A model generated the notes under the pieces. It worked only from the letters and a program-made list of their open reading frames with translations, did not search any database and had not been told where the DNA came from. Made by a program: the position numbers and the translations under genes. From Herbidospora mongoliensis (GTDB lineage Bacteria > Actinomycetota > Actinomycetes > Streptosporangiales > Streptosporangiaceae), in the NCBI RefSeq assembly GCF_001570545.1, contig NZ_BBXD01000008.1:434001-498000 (forward strand): DNA of 64,000 nucleotides, in the 5' to 3' direction. Every line of letters starts with the position of its first letter. Position 1 is the first letter of the stretch. Positions 40,883-51,629 of the stretch are shown here, piece by piece.

Positions 40883-42235
40883 TCAGCGGTTCAGCTTCTC
40901 CACGATCAGCCGGTAGAGCTGTCGTGGCCGTCCGGGCTGTGGTGTCCGGTTGGGCGGAAGCGGCCACGCTAGTCCCTCGTCGACCAGCGTGCGCAGGAGT
41001 CTTCGCGCCGTCCTCGGTGTCACCCCCAGCATCTTCCCCGCGCCCTCGGCGTCGACGACGGTGTCGCCGCCTTCCAGTTTCGCGGCCAGCCGCGCCAGCA
41101 CCTCGACGCCCTTGGGCTTGGCGGGCCCGGCGGACTGCGGAGGCATCCGGGGCGGCGGCACCAGCGTGCGACCCTCCCGGTCCACCGCGAAGCCCTGTGC
41201 CTGCTTCCCGGCCTGCGTACGGGCCAGTGCGGCCCGTGCGTGTGTCTCGGCGTCATGGGTCGTGCGGCCCATGCCCACCCCGACCTCGACCGCCAGGCCC
41301 AGCTCATCGCGGATCCTCGCCGCGAAGGGCAGCACCCGGAAGCCGTCGGTCGCCCCGGCGATCGATCCCCGCGTCGCCACCACCAGGTAGCTGTGGTCGT
41401 CGATCGGCCACACGCTGGCGTTGATCCGGTTCGCCTCCTGCACCAGCAAGCGGTGCAGGGAGAGCCGGAGCTCGTCACGCCAGTAACGCGGAGCCGCCCG
41501 CCTTATGGGTTCCCGCAGCGTCGGCACCTCCACCAGGATCACCGTCAGCTGGGATTCCTCCAGCCGGTGGTGAGCCCCGAGCAGGGCCGCCGTGTGGAGA
41601 GCGGTGCGGACCGCCGCCGATGTGGGCCGAATGCGGACCGTGGGGATGCCCGCGGCCGTTAATCGGTCTGCCACGCCCGGTATGCAGGTCAAGGCGCCGG
41701 TTGTGGCGCCTTGGCGGACCAGCCGCTCGTGATAGGCCGCGATCGTGCCGGTCGCTCCCGGCTCGTCGCGGCTGTGGACCTCTGCCGTGGATATGCCCAG
41801 GTCCGCGAATGCCTCGTCGACCTCGCCCCGGCCCAGCACGTCGACGCTGACCCTGCGAGGGTCGATGCGGTCGTCGAGGGCCGCCCGTGCGATCGCGGCC
41901 GTGAGGGCCGCACCGCCGAGCTGGACGTGTGTCGCCGGCATCGTCAGAACTCCGGCTCGCCGGGCCAGCTCGTAGGGAATCGGGCTGGCGAATAGGCAGG
42001 CGTCGACGCCGCCCAACCGGGTCACCTTGTCGGATGCCTCTTGCTCGTCCCGGTATGCGGCCGCCACGAGGCGGCACGGCACCGGGGCGGCGGCGTGTCC
42101 CATGAGCATGACTCGCTCGACGAGGTCATGGGGGCCCACCACACCGATGGTGAGATCCGGCGTCCCAGCGCCCATCCCGCCCCCCACGCGTCCGCGTGGC
42201 GAGTCCTCAGAACGCTCGACCAATGTTCGTCCCAT
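40883..42235 (-). CDS. Three-domain transcriptional regulator (sensor/GGDEF-like/wHTH)
   Basis: 450-aa protein. The N-terminal 190 residues resemble a PrpR-N/periplasmic-binding-like sensor fold (LTIGVVGPHDLVERVML, MPATHVQLGGAALTAA). A middle domain (about 255-355) has the layout of a degenerate GGDEF/cyclase-like fold (INASVWPIDDHSYLVVATRG, LAVEVGVGMGRTTHDAE) without a GGDEF motif. The C-terminus is a winged helix (GAGKMLGVTPRTARRLLRTL). Start ATG 42235 follows GAGAAGG at eight bases. It is probably a ligand-responsive regulator; target unknown. Confidence 0.6.
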   Translation of the reverse strand: MGRTLVERSEDSPRGRVGGGMGAGTPDLTIGVVGPHDLVERVMLMGHAAAPVPCRLVAAAYRDEQEASDKVTRLGGVDACLFASPIPYELARRAGVLTMPATHVQLGGAALTAAIARAALDDRIDPRRVSVDVLGRGEVDEAFADLGISTAEVHSRDEPGATGTIAAYHERLVRQGATTGALTCIPGVADRLTAAGIPTVRIRPTSAAVRTALHTAALLGAHHRLEESQLTVILVEVPTLREPIRRAAPRYWRDELRLSLHRLLVQEANRINASVWPIDDHSYLVVATRGSIAGATDGFRVLPFAARIRDELGLAVEVGVGMGRTTHDAETHARAALARTQAGKQAQGFAVDREGRTLVPPPRMPPQSAGPAKPKGVEVLARLAAKLEGGDTVVDAEGAGKMLGVTPRTARRLLRTLVDEGLAWPLPPNRTPQPGRPRQLYRLIVEKLNR

Positions 42236-42387
42236 CCCGCGCGCCTTCTCGATTGACTTCTCTTTGGAACGATCGCTCCCGGAGGCCGTAATGTCACGCC
42301 CGGATTTTCCGGAATACCGTTCCGAGAAGGGCGGCACGGTCCTTTCCCATTATGTTGTGGCTGGTCAATGCCATTATGGACGTCGAA

Positions 42388-43659
42388 CTAGGCAAAAGGG
42401 GAAATCTCGCGTTCCACATCGGCTCCGAGGGCTCTGAGGCGCTGGGCGATGTCGGCGTGCCCCCGGTCGACGCGGTAGCCCGACTCGATCACCGTCTCGC
42501 CCTCGGCCGCCAGGCCCGCCAGCACGAGCGCGATGCCCGACCGGAGGTCGTGCGCCTCGACGTGGGCGCCCCGCAGCGGAGTGGGCCCGTGGACGACCGC
42601 CCGGTTGCCGTTCACCTCGACCTCGGCGCCCATCTTGTTGAGCTCCCGGGCCAGCGCGAACCGGCCGTCGAAGATGCGCTCGTGGATGTGGCTCGGGCCG
42701 GTGGCCAGCGTGGCCATCGCCATGAGCTGCGGCTGGAGGTCGGTCGCGAAGCCCGGGTAGGTGTCGGTGATCACGTTGATCGGCCGCAGCGGCCCGTCAC
42801 GGCGGGCCTGGACGACCGCGCCCTCCTGGGAGAACTCCACGCCCATCTGCTCCAGCTTCCACCGCACGACACCGAGGTGTTCGAGCGAGGTGCCCAGCAG
42901 GGTGACCTCGCCGCCGGTGATCGCGGCGGCCATCATGAACGCCCCGGCGTCGAGCCGGTCGGCCATGACGGTGTGCTCGACCGCCTTGAGCTCGCGGACG
43001 CCCTCGACCGTGATGAACCCGGTGCCCTCGCCACTGATGTTCGCGCCCATCTTGCGGAGCATCTCGATGACGTCGAGGACCTCCGGCTCCAGCGCGGCGT
43101 TCTCGATGACGGTCGTGCCCTGCGCCAGCGCGGCGGCCATGAGGAGGTTCTCGGTGCCCGTGTGGGAGGGCCGGTCGAGGTAGAGCGTGGCGCCGGTCAG
43201 CCCGGCGGCCTTGATGTGGATCGCGCTCTCCTGCTCGTCGACCAGCGCGCCGAGCCGTTTGTAGCCGTTGTAGTGGAAGTCGAGGTTCCGGGCGCCCAGA
43301 TTGCACCCGCCGACGCCTTCGACGACCGCTTCGCCGACCCGGTGGAGGAGGGCCGGCACGAACAGGATCACGCCGCGGAAGCGCGACGCGATCTCCTCGG
43401 GGAGCACCGGGGTGTTCACTTCTGAGGCGTCGATGACGAGCGTGCGCTCCTCCTCGTGGAACCACACCCGGGCGCCGACGGCCTCGGCGAGCTCGATCGC
43501 CCTCCGGACGTCCTCGATGAGAGGGACGTTACGGAGGACCGTCCGGCCTTCTGCCGCAAGCAGGGCCGCCCCGATCATGGGCAGCACGGCGTTCTTCGCG
43601 CCCTGAACAAACGCGGTTCCACGCAGCGCATTGCCACCGCGCACGCGGTAACGAACCAT
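42388..43659 (-). CDS. murA: UDP-GlcNAc enolpyruvyl transferase (MurA paralogue)
   Basis: 423-aa EPSP-synthase-fold enzyme that transfers enolpyruvate to UDP-GlcNAc, the first step of peptidoglycan synthesis. GAKNAVLPMIGAALL carries the catalytic-loop Lys (22), and Cys119 in VGGCNLGARNLD is the reactive Cys, so it should be active and fosfomycin-sensitive. Sequence differs from both common actinomycete types in its N-terminus, so it may be an extra copy. ATG 43659 follows GGAGACTC. No mur genes adjoin it. Confidence 0.88.
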   Translation of the reverse strand: MVRYRVRGGNALRGTAFVQGAKNAVLPMIGAALLAAEGRTVLRNVPLIEDVRRAIELAEAVGARVWFHEEERTLVIDASEVNTPVLPEEIASRFRGVILFVPALLHRVGEAVVEGVGGCNLGARNLDFHYNGYKRLGALVDEQESAIHIKAAGLTGATLYLDRPSHTGTENLLMAAALAQGTTVIENAALEPEVLDVIEMLRKMGANISGEGTGFITVEGVRELKAVEHTVMADRLDAGAFMMAAAITGGEVTLLGTSLEHLGVVRWKLEQMGVEFSQEGAVVQARRDGPLRPINVITDTYPGFATDLQPQLMAMATLATGPSHIHERIFDGRFALARELNKMGAEVEVNGNRAVVHGPTPLRGAHVEAHDLRSGIALVLAGLAAEGETVIESGYRVDRGHADIAQRLRALGADVEREISPFA

Positions 43660-44164
43660 GAATGAGTCTCCTCGGTTGGGGGTGGAGAGGAAGGTGCGGC
43701 AGGTGCGGTAGCCGGGTATCGGGCCACAGTAGCCGCTAACCGGGGTCATTCGCGGCGGAACCACCCCCGGAAAGTACGGCCCGTAAGGCCGTTAAAGGCC
43801 GTCGCATAGTGGGCCGGAGTTCTGCCCCGAAAAGCGAAGTTCCAGGCCAATCATCCCGAGGTCAGCGCATCGAACACGAACGACTGACCGAGCGACCGAA
43901 ACGCTTCGAAATCAGGCCCAAAACCGGCATAGCCCCTGACGAGAAGGCATGTTCGTCCAGTTCCCTGAGAAGGATTTTCGGTCTCGTGTACGAAGCCACT
44001 GACCGAAATCCACCACAGACCGAGTGGCGCCATCCGCCACGTACCGACAGCGCGCCTTACCGGAATACCGCTGTTTCACTTGTCCTATTTGGTCAGGGCC
44101 ATACGCCCGGATCAGCGAAAACAGCGGCCGGTGTGCCGCGATTCACTCAATGGTGCGGATGTGA
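43660..44164. other. 505-bp gap between MurA and purD genes
   Basis: No supported gene. It holds the promoter region of the MurA gene, a direct repeat AAGGCCGT-TA-AAGGCCGT near 43786-43803, and an inverted repeat CCGCTGTTT/AAACAGCGG (44068-44076 / 44119-44127) that may be a weak terminator for purD. An open frame at 43809-44168 has no family-like features and no ribosome site. Confidence 0.5.
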
Positions 44165-45382
44165 CTAACGCCCGGCGGCGATGTCCCTGCGGTGGAAGGA
44201 GCCCCGCATCTCGATGTGCCCCACCAGTTCGTACGCCCGCGCCCGCGCCTCGGCCACCGTGTCGCCGGTGCCGACGACGCTCAGCACGCGGCCGCCGTTG
44301 GAGACGACCCGGCCGTCCTTGAGCGCGGTGCCGGCGTGGAGGACGTAGGCCCCCTCGACCTCCGCGGAAAGGCCGTCGATGACGTCGCCCTTCACCGGGG
44401 CGTCGGGATAGTTCTCGGCGGCGACCACGATCGTGACCGCCGCGCCCGGACGAGACACCACGGCGGGCTGGGAGGCGAGTTCGCCGGTCGCGGCGGCCAT
44501 GAGGAGGTCGGCAAGCGGCGTTTCCAGGCGGTCGAGGACGACCTGGGTCTCGGGGTCGCCGAAGCGCGCGTTGAACTCGATGACCTTGGGGCCCTTGGAG
44601 GTCAGGGCGAGACCGGCGTAGAGGACGCCTGTGTAGGGCATGCCCCGCCGGGCCAGTTCGTTGACGGTCGGGGTCACCACGGTCGTCATGAGGTCGTCGA
44701 CCAGGCCGTCGGGGGCCCAGGTCAGTGGCGTGTAGGCGCCCATGCCGCCCGTGTTCGGCCCCTCGTCGCCGTCGTAGGCGCGCTTGAAGTCCTGCGCTGG
44801 GGGGAGGGCGACGGCGGTCTTGCCGTCGCACAGGGCGAACAGGGAGACCTCGGGGCCGTCGAGGTATTCCTCGATCACGACGCGCTCGCACGCCGCAGCG
44901 TGGGCCAGCGCGGCGGAGCGGTCGGTGGTGACGACGACGCCCTTGCCGGCGGCCAGGCCGTCGTCCTTGACGACGTAGGGCGCGCCGAAGGCGTCGAGGG
45001 CGTCGGCGGCCTCGTCGGGAGTCGTGCAGGTGAAGGCGCGGGCGGTCGGGACGCCGGCCGCCTCCATCACCGACTTGGCGAAGCTCTTGGAACCCTCGAT
45101 GGCGGCGGGTTCGCGCGACGGGCCGAAGCACGGGATGCCGGCGGCGCGGACGTCGTCGGCGACTCCGGCGACCAGGGGCGCCTCGGGGCCGATCACGACC
45201 AGATCCACGGCCAGATCGCGGGCCAGAGCCGCGACGGCGGCGCCGTCGAGGGGCGACACGTCATGGACGTGGGCCACCTCGGCGATGCCCGCGTTGCCGG
45301 GGGCGCAATGCACCTCGGCGGGTCGGAGAGCACGGCAGATCGCGTGCTCGCGGCCTCCTGAACCGATCACCAGAACTCGCAC
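44165..45382 (-). CDS. purD: Phosphoribosylamine-glycine ligase
   Basis: 405-aa ATP-grasp enzyme of purine synthesis (phosphoribosylamine plus glycine to GAR). N-terminal VRVLVIGSGGREHAI, ATP-grasp motif YVVKDDGLAAGKGVVV, GPNTGGMGAY, and EFNARFGDPETQ with the metal ligands. The GTG start at 45382 is chosen because the Rossmann-like strand begins there; upstream residues are not purD-like. GAGAAT ends six bases before it, and no ribosome site is visible, so it may be leaderless. Confidence 0.95.
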   Translation of the reverse strand: MRVLVIGSGGREHAICRALRPAEVHCAPGNAGIAEVAHVHDVSPLDGAAVAALARDLAVDLVVIGPEAPLVAGVADDVRAAGIPCFGPSREPAAIEGSKSFAKSVMEAAGVPTARAFTCTTPDEAADALDAFGAPYVVKDDGLAAGKGVVVTTDRSAALAHAAACERVVIEEYLDGPEVSLFALCDGKTAVALPPAQDFKRAYDGDEGPNTGGMGAYTPLTWAPDGLVDDLMTTVVTPTVNELARRGMPYTGVLYAGLALTSKGPKVIEFNARFGDPETQVVLDRLETPLADLLMAAATGELASQPAVVSRPGAAVTIVVAAENYPDAPVKGDVIDGLSAEVEGAYVLHAGTALKDGRVVSNGGRVLSVVGTGDTVAEARARAYELVGHIEMRGSFHRRDIAAGR

Positions 45383-45642
45383 CCACGTATTCTCGCAGGC
45401 CCTGGAACCGCAGTTATCCTGGGAGCATGTGATATTTTGGGTTCGCTTTGCGGTGTCAATTGGCGATTGGAGGTGGTACGGGTGTCCTCTGGCGATCCCG
45501 TCAGTACGTGCACGCGCACGTCTGACGTGCGCGACATCCCTCTCCATTTCCATATGACCGCCGCCCGCATGCCCGCGCCCGTGTAAGGGGTGACTCCGCT
45601 GTTCGCGCGGAGCATGTGAGCCCGGCTTTTGAAGGGACCCAC

Positions 45643-46746
45643 ATGCGCTCCGCCACCCTCTTCCCCCGGATCCGCACCCCTCGTCCCGTCGTGGTCTCCA
45701 CGTCGGGTGAGACGAAGAAGTTCCCCTGTGTTCCGTCGAGCGACTCGCTCGTCACCTTCGGCGCCTACATCGGCGGCCGGAAGGTGGCCTGTGACGGGAT
45801 CGCGCAGGCCGTCCAGATCGTCCGGCAGCACAACGAAGACGCGCCCAAGCCCGAGGCCTACGTCTGGGTCGGGCTCTACGAGCCCGAGGCCCCCGAGGTC
45901 GAGTGGCTGGCCGAGACGTTCGGGCTCCACCCCCTCGCCGTCGAAGACGCGGTCAAGGCCCACCAGCGGCCGAAGGTGGAACGTTACGGCGACTCGCTTT
46001 TCGTGGTGCTGAAGACGGTCGCGTTCCTCGACCACGAGGTGCTGACCGAGTCGGCCGAGATCATCGCCACCGGCGAGATCATGGTGTTCGTCGGGCCCGA
46101 CTTCGTGGTGACGGTGCGACACGGCGCCCACAGCCCGCTCAGCGACGTCCGCGAGAAGCTCGAAGACAAGACCAAGCTGCTCAACCGGGGCCCGTCCGGG
46201 GTCCTCCACGCCATCGCCGACCACGTCGTCGACAAGTACCTCTACGTCGCCGACCAGATGCAGGCCGAGCTCGAAGAGGTCGAGGCGGCGGTGTTCGCCG
46301 AGGTCAGCTCGCGCGACATCAACCGGATCTACCACCTCAAGCGGGAGATGCTGGAGCTCAAGCGCGCGGTCGCGCCGCTCTCCACACCGTTCTCGCAGCT
46401 CTCGCAGCGCCGGATCATCCCCTCGGACATGCGCGAATACTTCCGCGACGTCTCCGACCACCTGTCGCGCGTGTGCGAGCAGGTGCAGTCGAGCAACGAG
46501 CTGTCCGACTCGATCCTGCAGGCCGCGCTCGCCCGCACCAACGCACTGGCCAACGAGGACATGCGCAAGATCTCCTCGTGGGTGGCGATCCTGGCCGTCC
46601 CGACCATGATCGCGGGCATTTACGGCATGAACTTCGAGCACATGCCCGCGCTCGACGCGGTGTGGGGCTATCCGGTGGTCGTCGGCGTGATGGTCGTCGC
46701 CTGCGCCCTGCTGCACCGGGCGTTCCGGCGCAACGGCTGGCTGTAA
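45643..46746 (+). CDS. corA: CorA family magnesium/divalent-cation channel
   Basis: 367-aa inner-membrane channel. A long cytoplasmic alpha/beta funnel is followed by two C-terminal TM helices; the selectivity motif YGMNFEHMP (GMN) sits between them. The funnel helices VYVWVGLYEP, HQRPKVERYGDSLF and KREMLELKRAV are standard. ATG 45643 follows GAAGGGA. Uptake or efflux of Mg2+/Co2+ is expected. It is divergent from purD and convergent with the phosphodiesterase gene. Confidence 0.93.
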   Translation: MRSATLFPRIRTPRPVVVSTSGETKKFPCVPSSDSLVTFGAYIGGRKVACDGIAQAVQIVRQHNEDAPKPEAYVWVGLYEPEAPEVEWLAETFGLHPLAVEDAVKAHQRPKVERYGDSLFVVLKTVAFLDHEVLTESAEIIATGEIMVFVGPDFVVTVRHGAHSPLSDVREKLEDKTKLLNRGPSGVLHAIADHVVDKYLYVADQMQAELEEVEAAVFAEVSSRDINRIYHLKREMLELKRAVAPLSTPFSQLSQRRIIPSDMREYFRDVSDHLSRVCEQVQSSNELSDSILQAALARTNALANEDMRKISSWVAILAVPTMIAGIYGMNFEHMPALDAVWGYPVVVGVMVVACALLHRAFRRNGWL

Positions 46747-46766
46747 GAACACGGCGCTTGGGGGCT

Positions 46767-46790
46767 CCGCCGCGCCCTGGAACGCGGCGG
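46767..46790. terminator. Stem-loop between corA and phosphodiesterase
   Basis: CCGCCGCG (46767-46774) pairs with CGCGGCGG (46783-46790), loop 8 nt, between convergent genes. Confidence 0.55.
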
Positions 46791-46797
46791 CCGGCTT

Positions 46798-47697
46798 TCA
46801 GACCGCCGCGACCGCCTTCACGGAACGCGGCAACGGGATGCCGCGATCGGTCCACAGCTCCCGCATGCGGTCGGGATAGTCGGTGACGATGGCGGCCACG
46901 CCCAGGTCCAGCAACTCGGCCGCCTCGGCGGGGTCGTTGACCGTCCACACCACCACGGGCAGCCCGCGCCGGGCCGCGCCCGTCATGAGCTGACGGTCGA
47001 CGAGCACCCGGTCGGGTGACAGCGCGGTCGCGCCGACCGCTTCGGCCGCGCCCGCGATGTCGACCACGAAGTCGCGGATGTCGAAGCCGGCCATCCACAC
47101 GGGATCGATGGTCGCCGCTTCGACCAGCGCGTATCGGTGCGGTACGGCGTCTCGCGCCGCCACCAGGATGCGCCAGTCGAAACTCAGGATGGCCGAGTTG
47201 TCGATCCGCCGGTGCCTCGCCAGTTCGTCCAGGACCAGACCCGTGAAGATCTTCGGGTCGGCCGAGAGATCGGGCCGGGTGGGGTCTGACTTGAGCTCGA
47301 TGTTGAGCCGCACGTGGTCGGCGCCGTAGGCGCTGACGAGCCCGAGCACCGCGCCCAATGTGGGCATGCGGGTGTCGGGCCGGCCGACCTGGGTGCGCAT
47401 GAACGGGTCGTTCTCGCGAACGGGTCGGCGCACCCCCACGTCGAGGGTGCGCAGCTGCGACAGGGTGAGTTGGTTGATCGGCCGGCCCACCAGCTGTTCG
47501 CTGCCGGTGTCGCGGCTGGTGATCGGAGAGACGGTCAGGTCGTGACTCAGGACCAACTGGCGGTCGGCGGTCAGCACGACGTCGAACTCGAGGGCGTCGA
47601 CGCCGATCTCCAGCGCGTAGGCGAGACCGGGCAGGGTGTTCTCGGGCCGCAGGCCGCGGGCACCCCGGTGCCCGTGCAACTCAACAGGTCGATGCAC
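46798..47697 (-). CDS. Glycerophosphodiester phosphodiesterase family protein
   Basis: 299-aa TIM-barrel GDPD. The N-terminal motif ELHGHRGARGLRPENT gives the catalytic His-Arg, LEFDVVLTADRQLVLSHD the acid ligands, and IELKSD the Glu-Lys; the C-terminal GLPVVVWTVND is also conserved. There is no signal peptide, so it is cytoplasmic: it hydrolyses glycerophosphodiesters to glycerol 3-phosphate. GTG 47697 is used because it starts right at the barrel; a longer N-terminus (to 47763) is not supported by family features. Confidence 0.85.
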   Translation of the reverse strand: MHRPVELHGHRGARGLRPENTLPGLAYALEIGVDALEFDVVLTADRQLVLSHDLTVSPITSRDTGSEQLVGRPINQLTLSQLRTLDVGVRRPVRENDPFMRTQVGRPDTRMPTLGAVLGLVSAYGADHVRLNIELKSDPTRPDLSADPKIFTGLVLDELARHRRIDNSAILSFDWRILVAARDAVPHRYALVEAATIDPVWMAGFDIRDFVVDIAGAAEAVGATALSPDRVLVDRQLMTGAARRGLPVVVWTVNDPAEAAELLDLGVAAIVTDYPDRMRELWTDRGIPLPRSVKAVAAV

Positions 47698-47775
47698 AAC
47701 CGCGAACCCTACAAGGCACGCCGGTCGGTCCCCTGTATTGGGGCTCCCATCGGCGTGCCTCACATCACAGCAGGG

Positions 47776-49059
47776 TCAGACGAGCGACCTGATCTGCACC
47801 GTCTGGGTGCGGCCGGGACCGACGCCGATGGCGGACATGGGCGCTCCGGACATCTCTTCCAGCGCGTTGACGTAGGCCTGCGCGTTGGGCGGCAGGTCCT
47901 CGAAGGTCTTGGCGGAGGTGATGTCCTCCTGCCAGCCGGGGAACTCCTCGTAGATCGGCTTCGCGTGGTGGAAGTCGGTCTGGGTCATCGGGATCTCGTC
48001 GTGGCGCACGCCGTTGACGTCGTAGGCGACGCAGACCGGGATCTTCTCCAGGCCCGACAGCACGTCGAGCTTGGTGAGGAAGAAGTCGGTCACGCCGTTG
48101 ATGCGGCTGGCGTAGCGGGCGATCACGGCGTCGTACCAGCCACAACGGCGGTTGCGCCCGGTGGTGGTGCCGTATTCGTGGCCGGTCTTGCGCAGCCACT
48201 CGCCGGTCTCGTCGAGCAGCTCGGTCGGGAAGGGGCCGGAACCGACTCGGGTCGTGTACGCCTTCACGATGCCGATCACCCGGTTGAGCCGCGTCGGCGG
48301 GATGCCAGAACCGGCGCAGGCGCCCCCGCTCGTCGGCGACGACGAGGTCACGAACGGGTAGGTGCCGTGGTCGATGTCGAGCAGGGTGCCCTGACCGCCC
48401 TCGAGCAGCACGAACTTGTCGTCGTCGAGCGCCTTACTGAGGATGAGCGAGGTGTCGGCGATGTGCGGGCGCAGCCGCTCGGCGTAGCCGAGGTACTCCT
48501 CCAGGACCTTGTCCTGGTCGAGCCCGCGCCGGTTGTAGATCTTGGTGAGTATCTGGTTCTTCTCGTTGAGGGCGACCTCGATCTTCTTGGCGAGGATGCC
48601 CGGGTCGAGCAGATCCTGCACCCGCACACCCATGCGGTAGATCTTGTCGCCGTACGCCGGCCCGATGCCCCGCCCGGTCGTGCCGATCTTGGCCTTGCCG
48701 AGGTAGCGCTCGGTGACCTTGTCGAGGGCCTTGTGGTGGGGCATGATCAAATGCGCGTTCGCCGAGATCAGCAGCTTCGAGCAGTCGATGCCGCGGGCGG
48801 CGAGCCCGTCGATCTCACCGAGCAGCACGCCGGGGTCGATGACGACCCCGTTGCCGATGACAGGCACCACGTTGGGGGACAGCACTCCCGTGGGCAGCAG
48901 ATGCAAGGCGTATTTCTGGTCGCCGATGACGACGGTATGACCCGCGTTGTTGCCGCCCTGATAGCGGACGACGTAGTCGACGACGCCACCGAGGATGTCG
49001 GTGGCCTTCCCTTTGCCCTCATCGCCCCACTGGGCGCCCACGAGAACGACAGCCGGCAT
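47776..49059 (-). CDS. purA: Adenylosuccinate synthetase
   Basis: 427-aa GTP-dependent enzyme that joins IMP and aspartate. [11 protein letters not shown] with the catalytic Asp near the N-terminus, GNNAGHTV with the catalytic His, [32 protein letters not shown], and VGPGRTQTV at the end. ATG 49059 follows GGGAGA. The usual neighbour DUF3151 gene lies upstream in the same direction, separated by a terminator. Confidence 0.96.
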   Translation of the reverse strand: MPAVVLVGAQWGDEGKGKATDILGGVVDYVVRYQGGNNAGHTVVIGDQKYALHLLPTGVLSPNVVPVIGNGVVIDPGVLLGEIDGLAARGIDCSKLLISANAHLIMPHHKALDKVTERYLGKAKIGTTGRGIGPAYGDKIYRMGVRVQDLLDPGILAKKIEVALNEKNQILTKIYNRRGLDQDKVLEEYLGYAERLRPHIADTSLILSKALDDDKFVLLEGGQGTLLDIDHGTYPFVTSSSPTSGGACAGSGIPPTRLNRVIGIVKAYTTRVGSGPFPTELLDETGEWLRKTGHEYGTTTGRNRRCGWYDAVIARYASRINGVTDFFLTKLDVLSGLEKIPVCVAYDVNGVRHDEIPMTQTDFHHAKPIYEEFPGWQEDITSAKTFEDLPPNAQAYVNALEEMSGAPMSAIGVGPGRTQTVQIRSLV

Positions 49060-49072
49060 GGTCAATCTCCCG

Positions 49073-49112
49073 GAACAAAAACCAAAGCCCCTGCGCGCAA
49101 GCGACAGGGGCT
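49073..49112 (-). terminator. Intrinsic terminator of the DUF3151 gene
   Basis: On the - strand AGCCCCTG (49112-49105) pairs with CAGGGGCT (49093-49086), then TTTGGTTTTTGTT (49085-49073). It lies between the DUF3151 stop and the purA start. Confidence 0.8.
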
Positions 49113-49159
49113 CTTGCAAACCGAGACTACCTGAGGTGTCGGAAAAAGGGGATCTCCGG

Positions 49160-49576
49160 TCAGTTCGACAGCGCGTCGGCCGCTTCAGGGGACGAATCAC
49201 GCAGGAACTGCTGGCAACGTTCCGCCTCGTCCTTCTCCCCGATCGCGTAGGCCGCACGGGCCAGCGCGTTCAGGCAGCGCAGGAAGCCCTGGTTGGGCCC
49301 GTGCTCCCACGGGATCGGCCCGTGGCCCTTCCACCCGGCGCGGCGCAACTGGTCGAGGCCCCGGTGGTAACCGGTGCGGGCGAAGGCGTACGACGTGATC
49401 GCGTGGCCGGCGGCGAAGTAGTCGTCGGCCAGCGCGCCCCAGGCGGCGGAGTAGGTCGGGAACCGGGCCGCCACGTCGGCCGCCTTGATCCCGTCCTCCA
49501 TCATCTTGCGAGCCTCGGCGTTGTCGGGAAGCTGCGTGGGGGGCGGGCCGGCCAGCAGGTTCTCGTGCGTTTCCAC
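49160..49576 (-). CDS. DUF3151 family protein
   Basis: 138-aa cytoplasmic protein of unknown function that is conserved in actinobacteria. The core is fully typical: [72 protein letters not shown], then [14 protein letters not shown] start; CGGGAG precedes it. DUF3151 genes often lie between fba and purA, exactly as here. Confidence 0.88.
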   Translation of the reverse strand: METHENLLAGPPPTQLPDNAEARKMMEDGIKAADVAARFPTYSAAWGALADDYFAAGHAITSYAFARTGYHRGLDQLRRAGWKGHGPIPWEHGPNQGFLRCLNALARAAYAIGEKDEAERCQQFLRDSSPEAADALSN

Positions 49577-49663
49577 AGCGGCTCCCGTTCTCGTGATCGG
49601 TCTTTGAACACTGTCTTACCTGTTAGTGGCAAACCGTAATCATTTGTTCCCGTGTATGCCAAA

Positions 49664-49689
49664 GGCCCGAATCTTCGCCGATCCGGGCC
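49664..49689 (-). terminator. Stem-loop after aldolase gene
   Basis: GGCCCG (49664-49669) and CGGGCC (49684-49689) form a 6-bp stem, loop 14 nt, 17 bp beyond the fba stop; TTTG follows on the - strand. Confidence 0.5.
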
Positions 49690-49705
49690 CCTTCACGCAC
49701 GATAC

Positions 49706-50728
<1,023 letters not shown>

Positions 50729-50845
50729 CGAAAGTGCTCCAATGAACGTGGATTGGTGTAGACCAGTATTCCGAAGCATGCCCGGATGTGTGAAGCGCCC
50801 CGGGTTGCCGCCGTTCTCATCATGCCGGGGTACGCTCTTGTCGCG

Positions 50846-51544
50846 ATGGACCTCACGAATCTTCTCAGCGCCGAATGGTGGATCGTCACCTTCGGGCTCA
50901 TCGGCATTCTCGTCATCATCTTCGCCGAGACCGGGCTTCTGATCGGCTTCTTCCTGCCCGGCGACTCGCTGCTGGTAGTAGCCGGAATGGGCGCGTCGGC
51001 GCAGGTGGCCTCGGCGGTCGGGCTCGACACGCCGTTCCCGTTGACGGTCCTGCTGATAGGCGCCCCCGTGTGCGCCATCGCGGGCGCCCAAGTCGGCCAC
51101 TACATCGGCGCGAAGGCGGGTCCCCGCCTGTTCGCCCGGCCCGAGTCGCGCCTGTTCAAGCAGGAGTACGTCGACAAGGCGCAGCACTACTTCGAGAAGT
51201 TCGGCCCGGAGAAGGCCGTCGTGCTGGCCCGGTTCATCCCGATCGTCCGGACGTTCCTGAACCCGGTCGCCGGCATGCTGGGCATGAACCCCCGCCGATT
51301 CCTGATCTGGAACATCGTCGGCGGCGTCCTGTGGACCGACGGCCTGCTGCTCTTCGGCTACTTCATCGGCAGCCGGATCCCCAACGTCGACCGCTACATT
51401 TTGCCCGGCGCCGCGGTGATCATCCTGCTGTCGGTGATCCCGATCATCCGTGAGGTCATGAAGAACCGGAAGGCCGCCAAGCACGCGGCCAAGCTCGCTC
51501 CGGGCACCGGACCCAAGGGGAAGCACCACCGCGAGACCGCGTGA
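50846..51544 (+). CDS. DedA family membrane protein
   Basis: 232-aa inner-membrane protein with four to five TM helices and the DedA signatures ETGLLIGFFLPGDSLL, GHYIGAKAGPRLF, EKFGPEKAVVLARFIPIVRT and AGMLGMNPRRFL. DedA proteins move lipid carriers or phosphatidylethanolamine across the membrane. ATG 50846 is chosen over an upstream frame extension; TACGCT lies nine bases before it, so the leader would be very short. The lysine-rich tail (KNRKAAKHAAK) is cytoplasmic. Confidence 0.88.
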   Translation: MDLTNLLSAEWWIVTFGLIGILVIIFAETGLLIGFFLPGDSLLVVAGMGASAQVASAVGLDTPFPLTVLLIGAPVCAIAGAQVGHYIGAKAGPRLFARPESRLFKQEYVDKAQHYFEKFGPEKAVVLARFIPIVRTFLNPVAGMLGMNPRRFLIWNIVGGVLWTDGLLLFGYFIGSRIPNVDRYILPGAAVIILLSVIPIIREVMKNRKAAKHAAKLAPGTGPKGKHHRETA

Positions 51545-51629
51545 GACGGCGTGACCCGCGCCGATAGCCGATCGTAATATCTTACTTTTTGGGACAGCTC
51601 AGTCTTCCCAAGCGGTTACCGTCAGAAGA

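Noticed and set aside
42308-44072. Exact 11-bp CCGGAATACCG at two positions flanking the MurA gene
   Set aside because: Only one short match in each place; too little to claim a mobile element or attachment sites.
43809-44168. 119-codon frame in the gap before purD
   Set aside because: Low-complexity, no ribosome site, no family resemblance, overlaps the purD end.
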